Shown one piece after another: positions 14,871 to 22,411 of a DNA stretch of 25,782 nucleotides (its first letter is position 1; the number at the start of each line of letters is the position of its first letter). The DNA comes from Candidatus Aerophobota bacterium (GTDB lineage Bacteria; Aerophobota; Aerophobia; Aerophobales; B3-G15). The position numbers and the translations under genes are program-made. The stretch spans positions 1-25,782 of the forward strand of contig JAUWJM010000004.1 in NCBI GenBank assembly GCA_030607715.1. The letters are read 5' to 3'. Below the pieces are notes generated by a model. It saw only the letters and a program-made list of their open reading frames with translations. It was not told the origin of the DNA and did not search any database.

Positions 14871-16226
14871 CGTCTTATTGGTACTTCCTGGCTCATCAAA
14901 TTTCATTGGTTGGGGGTGATATTTTGGTGCTGCTCTTAGCCAGAGAACCTTAGGTCGGGTAATGGTTCCCCATTTCTTTAGAGCTGCTTTTAATTCTGGC
15001 TTATTCAGAGCTGCCTCTTCCAAAGAGATGTCATTCATCACAGCTTCAATGGCCTGCTGCCAAGCCTTTGCTCCTGCTGTATAACCCATAGGATGACCCA
15101 ACATACCTCCTCCTGCTGGAATGATAATATCCGGTCCAAATTCCTCAACCAGAATTGACATCAAGCCTGGATACATTCCTGCCGCTGGCATAGGCCATGT
15201 TCTTTTTATGTGAAAGAAAGGAGCCAGTGAAACTTGAGCTGTTCTGATTCCCTCTTCATAGGATACCACAGGGATACTGGACCAGTAAGTGGGGGTGAGC
15301 ATAAGGTCTGCTCCGCATAATCGGCATAGCTTACAGAGAGCCGGCTCACTGATTCGAGGAACAAGAGCCATCATGTGAGAAGGATGCATAAATAAAGGAA
15401 CGCTGATTTCTGGATCCTCAGCCAGTGTTCTGAGAATAGAGGGGCCAGCTGAATAGGCCATTAAAAGGCCATTTGCTCCTAATTTAACTGCCCGCCTGGC
15501 CTTTTCTACCATTTTACTCACATCATCAGTAATGCTAACAAAGTAGATTACCTTTTTACCTGTCTTTTTCTCAGCCTGTTTGAGTGCCCCCATAACTGCC
15601 TTAATTCTATCCTCAAACTTAGAGTTGTAAACATCACTGGTCATCTCATCGTCTTTGCACATATCTACTCCACCCAAAGCAGTTTGATAAACTTGCTTTG
15701 CAACTTGCTCTGGAGTCATTCCCATTTTTGGTTTAATAATATGAAGTGAAAGAGGTCTTTTTTTAATGTTTAACATCTCTCTAATTCCACTTATCCCAAA
15801 CTTAGGTCCCTTGAACATTTTAACTAAATCCTCGGGGAAAAAAATGTCCAAAAGCCTCATTTTAGGAGAATAAGCATAACAGTTTCCAGCTAAAGAAAGA
15901 AGAATCATAGAAACATTTCCGTTCCAGGCATCAATGGGAAAGGCCAGTTGGATAACCGCCTTTTTTGTTTTACCATCAGAGGGAATCTCATAGTAGCCCG
16001 CTAATTTCCCAGTAAGACGCTTTCTTACCTGGGGTGATTCTTCCTTTATTTCTTGCCAGGTTCCTGTGGAGCCTTCAATAACTAAGCTTTGAACTAAGGA
16101 AAAATGATCGATAAAATCCTCTCCAGGGACCTCATCTTCCACATAGTAGGTACCTATAAGGTGCCTTTTCAAGTCAATTCCATCTAAGGATTGATTGAAA
16201 ATTATAGGGTCGTAGTATTTTTTCAT
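14868..16226 (-). CDS. RuBisCO-like protein (form IV large-subunit family)
   Basis: This 452-residue protein has the RuBisCO large-subunit fold pattern: N-terminal domain with EGSTGTW (Glu51, Thr56, Trp57) and GN (Asn115), then the barrel with IKPKMGM (Lys165, Lys167) and GGVDMCKDDE. The last supplies the lysine that is carbamylated in RuBisCO (Lys191) and the magnesium ligands Asp193 and Glu194. GGGMLGHPMG matches the C-terminal phosphate loop. Residues needed for carboxylation are missing: the His-Arg pair is His281-Pro282, loop 6 (PTYWSSIPVV) has no Lys, and the Ser-Gly-Gly loop reads AAGM. It should therefore form an enediolate from a phosphorylated sugar-like substrate, as in MtnW or the apiose-pathway enzymes, but not fix CO2. 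AGGAG precedes the start. It is 23 bases after E1 beta, hence the same operon. Confidence 0.92.
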   Translation of the reverse strand: MKKYYDPIIFNQSLDGIDLKRHLIGTYYVEDEVPGEDFIDHFSLVQSLVIEGSTGTWQEIKEESPQVRKRLTGKLAGYYEIPSDGKTKKAVIQLAFPIDAWNGNVSMILLSLAGNCYAYSPKMRLLDIFFPEDLVKMFKGPKFGISGIREMLNIKKRPLSLHIIKPKMGMTPEQVAKQVYQTALGGVDMCKDDEMTSDVYNSKFEDRIKAVMGALKQAEKKTGKKVIYFVSITDDVSKMVEKARRAVKLGANGLLMAYSAGPSILRTLAEDPEISVPLFMHPSHMMALVPRISEPALCKLCRLCGADLMLTPTYWSSIPVVSYEEGIRTAQVSLAPFFHIKRTWPMPAAGMYPGLMSILVEEFGPDIIIPAGGGMLGHPMGYTAGAKAWQQAIEAVMNDISLEEAALNKPELKAALKKWGTITRPKVLWLRAAPKYHPQPMKFDEPGSTNKT

Positions 16227-16249
16227 TCTTTTTCTCCTCTCATTTATGT

Positions 16250-17257
16250 TTATGAAATAACTTCCCTTACTGCTCTTATTATATCTTCCTCATCCGGAAC
16301 ATAGTACTTCTCCATAATTGGTGCAAAAGGAACAGGAGTAGGAGGAGGAGCTACTCTTTTTGGAGGAGCATCTAAATAATCAAAAATTTTCTCTGTGATA
16401 AGAGAAACTATCTCTGCGCCCCAACCTCCAAAAGGTGTATCCTCTTGAACTACCACAACTCTCCCTGTCTTTTTCACCGATTGTAAGATAGTTTCCTCAT
16501 CTAAAGGAACTAAACTACGCAGATCTATAACCTCTACCTCTATTCCTTCTTTTTCTAATTTACCGGCTGTAGCAAGTGCTGTATGCACTGTTCTTAAAAG
16601 GCCAATCACGGTTACATCTTTTCCTTCTCTTTTTATATCTGCTTTTCCCAAAGGGATTAGATATTCCTCCTCAGGAACTTTCATGCTTACATCAATTGTC
16701 TCTTTTCTCCCCTTAGCTCCATAGAGTAACTTGTGTTCAAAAAACATAACAAGATTATCATCTCTAACAGATGTTTTTAACATTCCTTTTGCATCATAAG
16801 GGGTACAAGGACAGGCTACTTTCAAGCCGGGGACATGAGCAAAGAAGGACTCAAGAGATTGGGCATGCTGAGTTCCTCTTCCTGAAACTCCCACAGGAAC
16901 ACGCATAACCATGGGAATTCTTATTTTCTTAGCCGAAAGATACCTGAGTTTTGCTCCATTATTAATGAGCTGGTCCATAGCAATGAAAATAAAGTCTCCA
17001 TATTCAACATCTGCTATAGGTCTCATGCCCATAATAGCCGCGCCTATGGCTACCCCAGCTATTCCTGCCTCAGATATAGGAGTATCTAAAATCCTTTCAT
17101 GCCCAAACTCATTGGATAAACCCTGGGTAACTCCAAAAGCCCCTCCAAATCCTCCTTCTATTCCTATATCCTCCCCTATACAGAAAACTTTTCTATCTCG
17201 CCTCATCTCCTCTTTAATTGCTTCTCTTATAGCCTCAGCCATGCTTAGTTTTCTCAT
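16250..17257 (-). CDS. TPP-dependent 2-oxo-acid/acetoin dehydrogenase E1 beta subunit
   Basis: A protein of 335 residues of the PdhB/AcoB type: MAEAIREAIKEEM, the EDIG block, GFGGAFGVTQGLSNEFG, DTPISEAGIAGVAIGAAIMG and VEYGDFIFIAMDQLINN, then the C-terminal transketolase domain with VIDLRSLVPLDEETI and VVVQEDTPFGGWGAE. The reading frame extends upstream to ATG 17284, but that part overlaps the end of E1 alpha; GGAG lies seven bases before ATG 17257, so I start there. It pairs with E1 alpha to decarboxylate a 2-oxo acid or cleave an acyloin on thiamine diphosphate. No E2 or E3 gene is in this window. Confidence 0.9.
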   Translation of the reverse strand: MRKLSMAEAIREAIKEEMRRDRKVFCIGEDIGIEGGFGGAFGVTQGLSNEFGHERILDTPISEAGIAGVAIGAAIMGMRPIADVEYGDFIFIAMDQLINNGAKLRYLSAKKIRIPMVMRVPVGVSGRGTQHAQSLESFFAHVPGLKVACPCTPYDAKGMLKTSVRDDNLVMFFEHKLLYGAKGRKETIDVSMKVPEEEYLIPLGKADIKREGKDVTVIGLLRTVHTALATAGKLEKEGIEVEVIDLRSLVPLDEETILQSVKKTGRVVVVQEDTPFGGWGAEIVSLITEKIFDYLDAPPKRVAPPPTPVPFAPIMEKYYVPDEEDIIRAVREVIS

Positions 17258-17270
17258 TTTTTTCTCCATT

Positions 17271-18242
17271 TTAAGTGAATACATTTAATAGAGTATCCTC
17301 TGGTTCAGGAAAGGGACTTTTTTGTGCATACTCAATAGCTTCGGTAATTTCTCTTTTTATCTGATCTTCTATTTCTTTAGCTTTTTCAAGAGTTAAAACT
17401 CCCATCTCAATTAGTTTGTCTTTAGCTCGTGGAATAGGATCTTTTGCCAGCCAGGTTTCTTCCTCTTCTTTAGGTCTATACCTGCAGGCATCAGAACGGG
17501 AATGCCCTCCCCGGCGGTAAGTTTTACATTCCAGAATAGTAGGACCCTTGCCTTCCCGTGCTCTTGATACAGATTCTTGGGCTGCACTATAAACAGAAAA
17601 TACATCGTTACCATCCACTACTATCCCTGGTATCCCATAGGAGATAGCTCGATCGGCAACATTTTTTACTCTCATCACTTTGCTAACATGTGTGGAAGCT
17701 CCATATAAATTATTCTCGCAAACATATATAATTGGAAGGTTCCATATAGCTCCTATATTAACTCCTTCATGAAAAGCACCAGTATTGGAAGCTCCGTCTC
17801 CAAAGAAAGATACCACCACCCTATCTGTGTGCATCATCTTACAGGCAAGGGCGCATCCTGTAGCTACTGGAATACCCCCTCCCACAATGGCTATTGCTGG
17901 AAGCATACCTACATCCATATCCCCAACATGCATTGATCCTCCTTTTGCCTCACAGCATCCTGTCTTTCTGGCAAAAAGTTCAGCCATTAAAGATTTGATA
18001 GAGACTCCCTTGGCTATAGCATGACCGTGCGGACGATGGGTACTGGTGATCAAATCCTCCTTATTTAAATTGGCACATACACCTGTTGCTACTGCTTCCT
18101 GCCCCTGGTAAAGGTGGATAGTTCCTGGCATCTCTCCTTGCAGAAAAAGTAGATAAACTCTATCCTCAAACCGCCTTATTTTTACCATAGTGGTGTATAT
18201 CAGAAGTAGATTATCTTTGGGTATCTTTATCTCATTTACCAT
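17271..18242 (-). CDS. TPP-dependent 2-oxo-acid/acetoin dehydrogenase E1 alpha subunit
   Basis: A protein of 323 residues of the PdhA/AcoA type. The thiamine-diphosphate motif runs from GDG (148-150) to NN (177-178). Other family blocks are GTIHLYQGQEA, STHRPHGHAIAKG, AKGGSMHVGD and the loop YRRGGHSRSDACRYR. AAGGAGAG lies before ATG. E1 beta begins 13 bases after the stop, so an alpha2beta2 E1 is expected. Close relatives include pyruvate, acetoin and branched-chain dehydrogenases; sequence alone does not separate them. Its place between an aldolase homologue and a RuBisCO-like protein suggests a role in one catabolic route rather than a housekeeping pyruvate dehydrogenase. Confidence 0.9.
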   Translation of the reverse strand: MVNEIKIPKDNLLLIYTTMVKIRRFEDRVYLLFLQGEMPGTIHLYQGQEAVATGVCANLNKEDLITSTHRPHGHAIAKGVSIKSLMAELFARKTGCCEAKGGSMHVGDMDVGMLPAIAIVGGGIPVATGCALACKMMHTDRVVVSFFGDGASNTGAFHEGVNIGAIWNLPIIYVCENNLYGASTHVSKVMRVKNVADRAISYGIPGIVVDGNDVFSVYSAAQESVSRAREGKGPTILECKTYRRGGHSRSDACRYRPKEEEETWLAKDPIPRAKDKLIEMGVLTLEKAKEIEDQIKREITEAIEYAQKSPFPEPEDTLLNVFT

Positions 18243-18340
18243 AAAAACTCTCCTTTCCTCCTTTTCAGTAATGTCAAAAATAATTTCTTAGGAAACTCTG
18301 TGGTAAACATTTAAAAAATCTGCAAATTTTACTTTTCTGG

Positions 18341-19219
18341 CTATGTAGAAGAGTATAGTTTCAGTTTCTTCTTGACTATTTCCTTAACAGCAGAATAACC
18401 TTTTTCAAAGATATCCATTCTACTATTTGAACCTAATAATTCTTGGAAGTTAGCCTTGCTTAAGTTTACTTTTTCCAAAGTCTTCTTTATTTCTCTCAAA
18501 AAGACTCCTTTCAAAATAGTACCCACATTAAACTTACATACCCCTCTATTAATTACTTCTTTAATTAGAGTATCAGGGAATCCAGTTCCTCCGTGCATCA
18601 CAAGAGGTACATCTGTCGATCTGTGAATTTCCTCTAGAAGCTCAAGGTCAATACTGGACTTCTTCTTCATTGCCATGTGAACATTCACGACTGAAATTGC
18701 AAGGGCAGCTACTCTTGTTTCCTCCACAAATCGGGCAGCTTTCTTGGGAGAAGTTAAAAAACTTTTATCCATCTTTTCTCCCTCAGAAGGAATCCTTCCT
18801 ACCTGTCCTTCTACATCAACTCCTATTTTGGCTGCTTTCTCTACCATCTCCTTGGTCAGTTTAATATTTTCCTCCAGGGATAAGAAATTGCCATCAAACA
18901 TAACACAGTTAAAACCAAGCTCTATCCCCCTTTTAATAGTCTCTGCAGAAGCCTCATTTAAAATAAAAGCAGTGGGAACAGAGGAATTTTGAGCTATTAT
19001 TTTACCCATACAGGCAAAAGAGGCCAATTTTATTTCATCGCAACCAGCAGAAGTTTTAAATGATCTGCCACCAAATCCAATAATTATAGGAGATTTAGTT
19101 TCCTCAGCGGCATTAGTAATTGCCTTTAACGAACCATAGTCCCATGCTTCAAAATGGCCTACAGCATAGCCTCCATCTTTTGCATCTTTCAAAATCTTTC
19201 TCATTGGAACAAGAGACAT
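18341..19219 (-). CDS. Divergent class II ketose-bisphosphate aldolase homologue lacking the HxDH motif
   Basis: A protein of 292 residues aligns by eye along its length with FbaA/IolJ/KbaY-type aldolases: GYAVGHFEAWDYGSLKAI, ETKSPIIIGFG, GFNCVMFDGN, VPLVMHGGTGFPD and VCKFNVGT. His181 and His209 match two zinc ligands. The usual HLDHG, which gives the catalytic Asp and the third zinc His, reads ILNEA here (Asn88, Glu89), with one residue fewer in the following loop. The Glu pair after it is VEGQ, with Gln139. The enzyme may bind metal differently or do other chemistry such as a retro-aldol without the usual base, or be non-catalytic. AAGGAGAG precedes ATG. It is 98 bases before E1 alpha on the same strand. 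Confidence 0.82.
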   Translation of the reverse strand: MSLVPMRKILKDAKDGGYAVGHFEAWDYGSLKAITNAAEETKSPIIIGFGGRSFKTSAGCDEIKLASFACMGKIIAQNSSVPTAFILNEASAETIKRGIELGFNCVMFDGNFLSLEENIKLTKEMVEKAAKIGVDVEGQVGRIPSEGEKMDKSFLTSPKKAARFVEETRVAALAISVVNVHMAMKKKSSIDLELLEEIHRSTDVPLVMHGGTGFPDTLIKEVINRGVCKFNVGTILKGVFLREIKKTLEKVNLSKANFQELLGSNSRMDIFEKGYSAVKEIVKKKLKLYSST

Positions 19220-19311
19220 TTTCCTCTCCTTAACTTTTAAAAAGTTTCTTTACAAAATTTGCCAGAAAACCCTACCCCTTGTGGATAGGAAGGATATCAC
19301 TTAAATAGTGT

Positions 19312-19330
19312 TCAAGCCAAAAAATGCCAA
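19312..19330 (-). promoter_or_regulatory. Possible promoter of the RLP cluster
   Basis: On the minus strand TTGGCA is close upstream of TTGAAC, and the -10-like TATTTA lies at 19312-19317, 17 bases after TTGGCA at about 19325-19330. The boxes are moderate. It sits in the 126-base gap before the aldolase homologue, beyond the chimeric UroD ORF. Read-through from the stronger upstream promoter at 20638 is the alternative. Confidence 0.3.
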
Positions 19331-19345
19331 GTCTTATAATCTGGA

Positions 19346-20614
19346 CTACTTCTCATCTATCATTTCGTTAAGTTTCTCTCTACAATATTTAAAATTTTCC
19401 CACTTTGCATCAGGGGGTATTAAATGATCTATGTGTGGTATAAATCTTCCTTTTTTTAAAAGATATGAGATCTTTTCAAGCTCTTTGTCTATTGTATTTT
19501 TATCTTTTCTTAAGATGAATTTATCTACCCCACCTATTATTTGTAAATCAGGATAATTTTTTCTAACCCTTAGAAGATTGTTTCCAGCTTGAATTTCCCA
19601 TGGCCAGAGTCCTGTTACCCCCGTCTCTTTCATTAAAGGAACAAGTTCTTCAATATAACCGTCACTATCAACTAAAATTATATCCACACCGTTTTCTTTT
19701 AGGAAACTAACCATTCTTTTATAATACGGCGATAGAAACTCCCTAAACATAGCTGGAGAAATCATTAAACCATTATTGTACGCCATATCTTCCCAAATGT
19801 AAGCGCAATCCACTTCAACATCCTTAAGTATTTTTGACCAAGCTTTAATTACATAATTCAAGAAGAATTCATTAGCGTCCTTTATTAATTTTGGATCATC
19901 GTACATTTTTATTAAAAGATTTTTAAACCCCATAAGATATCTTAAAAAACCAAAAAAACCATAAGGATTTCCACCCAATCTGACTAAAAAATTACGGCTT
20001 TTAAGCCTTTTGACTATTTCATCCCAATTTTTTGGTAGCCTTTTTTCTATATTGTCATTATAATACTGTTTGTATTCCTCGAAATCATTTCTAATTTTTA
20101 TAGGGTTATCCATAAAAAGCGGCATAGAGGTATTGTCCTTTCTAATTTTACAATAAGGACAGATAAAGCGTTGAATAAGCTCTTCCTTGTAAGTTTTTAA
20201 GTTATCAAAGAATCCTTTGGGCCTTATTTTATAAGTACTGTTTCTGTAGACTTTCTCACATCCACGATTAGGACATCTTACGGGTTTTGAATCATCCCCT
20301 TGTGGTTCTAGCTTCTGTTTTAGTAGATATATTTGCCTTTCTTTTTCCTTCAAACAAGCCTTTAGCTTATCGATTTCCTCTCTTAGATTTCTCTCAGGTG
20401 TTTTTTGAGGATGTTTAAATTTAGGGCCTCGCTTACGAGGCTCTAATGCTTGCTCTAAAGCATTCAATGCCCTTTCCCTCCAGGTGTATACAGAAGATCT
20501 ATGAACTCCAATTTCCCTAGCTACTGGCTGTATCTTGTTCCCTGATATTACTCTGGATACTGCTTCTATTTTTTTCTCTACAGAGATAGGTTTAAAACTC
20601 AATTTAGACCTCAC
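19346..20614 (-). CDS. Chimeric ORF: transposase-like HTH and zinc finger joined to UroD-family domain
   Basis: A 422-residue ORF with two unrelated parts. Residues ~12-50 form a helix-turn-helix of transposase type (VAREIGVHRSSVYTWRERA); ~75-105 is a coiled coil; Cys114, Cys119, Cys152 and Cys155 form a probable zinc finger like those at transposase N termini. From ~165 the sequence is UroD/MtaA-like (LRYLMGFKNLL, DCAYIWEDMAYNNG, ILVDSDGYIEELVPLM, IIGGVDKFIL, IPHIDHLIPP). UroD-family proteins usually have ~90 more residues at the start, so that domain is truncated. The junction is near 20115-20150. I infer recombination with an insertion element, but the frame is kept and a strong promoter precedes the GTG start. 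It may be a pseudogene or a new regulator-like protein. Confidence 0.7.
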   Translation of the reverse strand: MRSKLSFKPISVEKKIEAVSRVISGNKIQPVAREIGVHRSSVYTWRERALNALEQALEPRKRGPKFKHPQKTPERNLREEIDKLKACLKEKERQIYLLKQKLEPQGDDSKPVRCPNRGCEKVYRNSTYKIRPKGFFDNLKTYKEELIQRFICPYCKIRKDNTSMPLFMDNPIKIRNDFEEYKQYYNDNIEKRLPKNWDEIVKRLKSRNFLVRLGGNPYGFFGFLRYLMGFKNLLIKMYDDPKLIKDANEFFLNYVIKAWSKILKDVEVDCAYIWEDMAYNNGLMISPAMFREFLSPYYKRMVSFLKENGVDIILVDSDGYIEELVPLMKETGVTGLWPWEIQAGNNLLRVRKNYPDLQIIGGVDKFILRKDKNTIDKELEKISYLLKKGRFIPHIDHLIPPDAKWENFKYCREKLNEMIDEK

Positions 20615-20637
20615 ATAATTTATTCCTGTACATTTGC

Positions 20638-20666
20638 ATTATATCTTATGGAAGGACAGTCGTCAA
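20638..20666 (-). promoter_or_regulatory. Near-consensus promoter for the HTH-UroD ORF
   Basis: On the minus strand TTGACG (20661-20666) and TATAAT (20638-20643) are exactly 17 bases apart, 24 bases before the GTG start at 20614. It could have come with the insertion element and may also feed the downstream catabolic cluster. The stretch from here to 20868 shows no gene I can support. Confidence 0.7.
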
Positions 20667-20868
20667 CAAAAAGTCTGAAAAATTGAAAGTAAATCTTTAT
20701 TTTAGGCCTTGGGACAAATTTAGTAAAAACAAAAATTTTAATTAAAAGTGAAATGGCACAAGAGAGACTAACTTACATGAATTTGCCTCCTCTTTTGGTG
20801 TTTATGAGCTAATAGCAAGAAAAAAGCAATATCTGCCCTAATCTTAACCTAAATGTTCCCTGAACAAA

Positions 20869-21795
20869 TTAAAAAGAGATTACTCTTTTCTTAACTGTTA
20901 TCCATCTTTCCTGAAATTTAGGCTTTATTACCCTTAAATAGTAATCTACATGTTTTACAAAATCAAGATTATCATCTCTTGCCATGGTAACAAAATCTAC
21001 TCCCCATCTATAGTTTCAGCTTCCATAAGAAATGTCCTCCCCAATAGCCTCTATCCAAGGTAAGGCTTTCTATTATTTCCTTTACCTTACCTTTACCTGA
21101 GTGCTTTTCTATCTTTAGAGAAAATATCAATGAGAAGAGACCTTTCATCGCTGTTTATAGGAAATAATGCTGCCCCTATGAATCTAAGTCTTTCCGTTTG
21201 GGTCACATTCATTAAAAGCTCTAATTTGTAGCCATATATATACTTTTTATTACAAACCTTTCCTATTCCTTCAAACATCTTTCCGTAAGGAACTTCCAGT
21301 TCTACTGCATCAGCTACATACCTGATGAGTTCTTATCCATCTTTTATCCCTTAAAATTTTCAAGTGTTTGTAGAGGGCTTTGTTTGATTGAAGTTTTAGG
21401 GATTTTCTTTAGGTGATTTCTTAAAGTACCAAGATCAATTACTCCTTTTTCCTTTTCTTTTGCTTTTTTAATTTTCTCAATATTAAAACCAATGTTAGAG
21501 GCAAGTTTCCCATCTCGGATAATCTTACCAACCCCGGATAGTTTTCCTATGCACAAAAGCTCTTTTATAACAAGAGTGCCCAGGATAATCTTTGATGGAT
21601 ATCCATTATTCTTTTTCATTTTAGGTTTTTATGCCGGTTATGATATCCCAAATACCTTTCTCTTTTAGAAAATCAATGAGGAACTCATTATTCCCAAAAT
21701 CACTTGTCTAGTATTTGCCACATCTTCCCCATTAATAATAGCCTCCTCTACTTGTTTTTCATTCCTTACCCATACTTTATTATTGTTTCTCTCAT
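20869..21795 (-). pseudogene. Decayed DDE transposase of an insertion sequence
   Basis: Pieces of one transposase appear in order but in different frames, broken by stops. They are EEAIINGEDVANT and FLIDFLKEKGIWDIITG near the start, GYPSKIILGTLVIKELLCIG (21344-21619), KYIYGYKLELLMNVTQ (21093-21278), then LDRGYWGGHFLW and DFVTMARDDN, ending with KPKFQERWITVKKRV and a stop at 20869. DRGYWG followed by an aspartate-rich strand is typical of DDE transposases. The frame opens with ATG directly after the DUF6788 stop (TAGATG). At least four disruptions mean no active enzyme. I could not identify terminal inverted repeats or a target duplication. Confidence 0.75.
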
Positions 21796-22191
21796 CTATC
21801 TCCTCCTGTATTCATCTATCGTTTGGCAATTAAGATCTCTTATTTTTTCTAAAAGGGATCGTATCTTTTGGTTAATCTTGGTAAGGGAAGCAAGCCCATG
21901 TTGAAATCTTGTATATTCTTCTGCATGAAGCTTTATTCCATAAAGATTATCTTTTTTTACATAAGTCATTCTGGTTTTGCCGCATCTTCTCTCAGAAAGA
22001 TAAGGATATGGACCATGAGGGAATCCCCTCTTACATCTACAATCCTTTTTACCACAATAGTTAGGTAAAAAGATTAGGGATGCTTTAATCATCTTTTTCG
22101 GTCTAAAAAGTGAGTTCTCTAATTTCTCTCTTTTTTCTCTTAGCCAAACTATTTGTTGGCGAATCTCGCTAAGGGTTTTTCTATCTGGCAT
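21796..22191 (-). CDS. DUF6788-like protein of an insertion sequence
   Basis: An intact 131-residue ORF with a helical start (LSEIRQQIVWLREKREKLEN), a Cys-rich centre (NYCGKKDCRCKRGFPHG followed by PYPYLS) and KTRMTYVK, then a helical tail. This is the pattern of DUF6788 proteins, which sit just upstream of DDE transposases in some insertion sequences; their role in transposition is unknown. Here the adjoining transposase is heavily decayed while this ORF is not, so it is either the younger-looking remnant or retained by chance. Three cysteines lie close together (CxxxxCxC) and could bind zinc. Confidence 0.7.
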   Translation of the reverse strand: MPDRKTLSEIRQQIVWLREKREKLENSLFRPKKMIKASLIFLPNYCGKKDCRCKRGFPHGPYPYLSERRCGKTRMTYVKKDNLYGIKLHAEEYTRFQHGLASLTKINQKIRSLLEKIRDLNCQTIDEYRRR

Positions 22192-22249
22192 TATAAGTTT
22201 TCTTATATATTCATATTATATATACATATAGGATTATATCAAAAAAGAA

Positions 22250-22280
22250 AAAGGAAGTCAAATCTGTTTTGACTTCCTTT
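22250..22280 (-). terminator. 13-bp hairpin terminator near the insertion-sequence edge
   Basis: AAAGGAAGTCAAA pairs perfectly with TTTGACTTCCTTT around a five-base loop. On the minus strand the stem runs into TTTTTCTTTTTTGA, a proper U-tract for intrinsic termination. It lies 58 bases upstream of the DUF6788 start and would shield the insertion sequence from outside transcription. Confidence 0.65.
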
Positions 22281-22353
22281 GGAATGTTTGCTAAATGTCA
22301 GCTTAGGGAACTTTCAATTTTTCTGATCAAATCATCTAAAGAAGGCTCTGAAT

Positions 22354-22382
22354 TTTACAATACTACTTATCAATGCTATAAT
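22354..22382 (+). promoter_or_regulatory. Promoter upstream of the PPC remnant and MFS gene
   Basis: TTTACA (22354-22359) and TATAAT (22377-22382) are exactly 17 bases apart on the plus strand. The broken ORF begins 30 bases later and the MFS start is 174 bases downstream. Confidence 0.6.
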
Positions 22383-22411
22383 AAATTGGTTTTTAAAATT
22401 GAGGGGAGTCA

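Noticed and set aside
14868..16226. A genuine CO2-fixing RuBisCO
   Set aside because: The catalytic Arg, the loop 6 Lys and the Ser of the phosphate loop are all absent, and there is no phosphoribulokinase in view.
17257..18242. Ordinary pyruvate dehydrogenase operon
   Set aside because: No E2 or E3 gene is adjacent and the neighbours are aldolase-type genes and an RLP, so I keep the substrate open.
20615..20868. Gene in the AT-rich gap upstream of the HTH-UroD ORF
   Set aside because: No open frame of useful length with a start and ribosome site; apart from the promoter I see only AT-rich sequence and possible transposase tail remnants.
21704..21904. Plus-strand hydrophobic ORF opposite the insertion sequence
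   Set aside because: It is the antisense of the DUF6788/transposase region, with no ribosome site and no recognisable family.
22201..22240. Terminal inverted repeat or replication origin in the TATATA-rich stretch
   Set aside because: It is simple AT repetition with no matching partner at the other end of the insertion remnant and no DnaA-box cluster.
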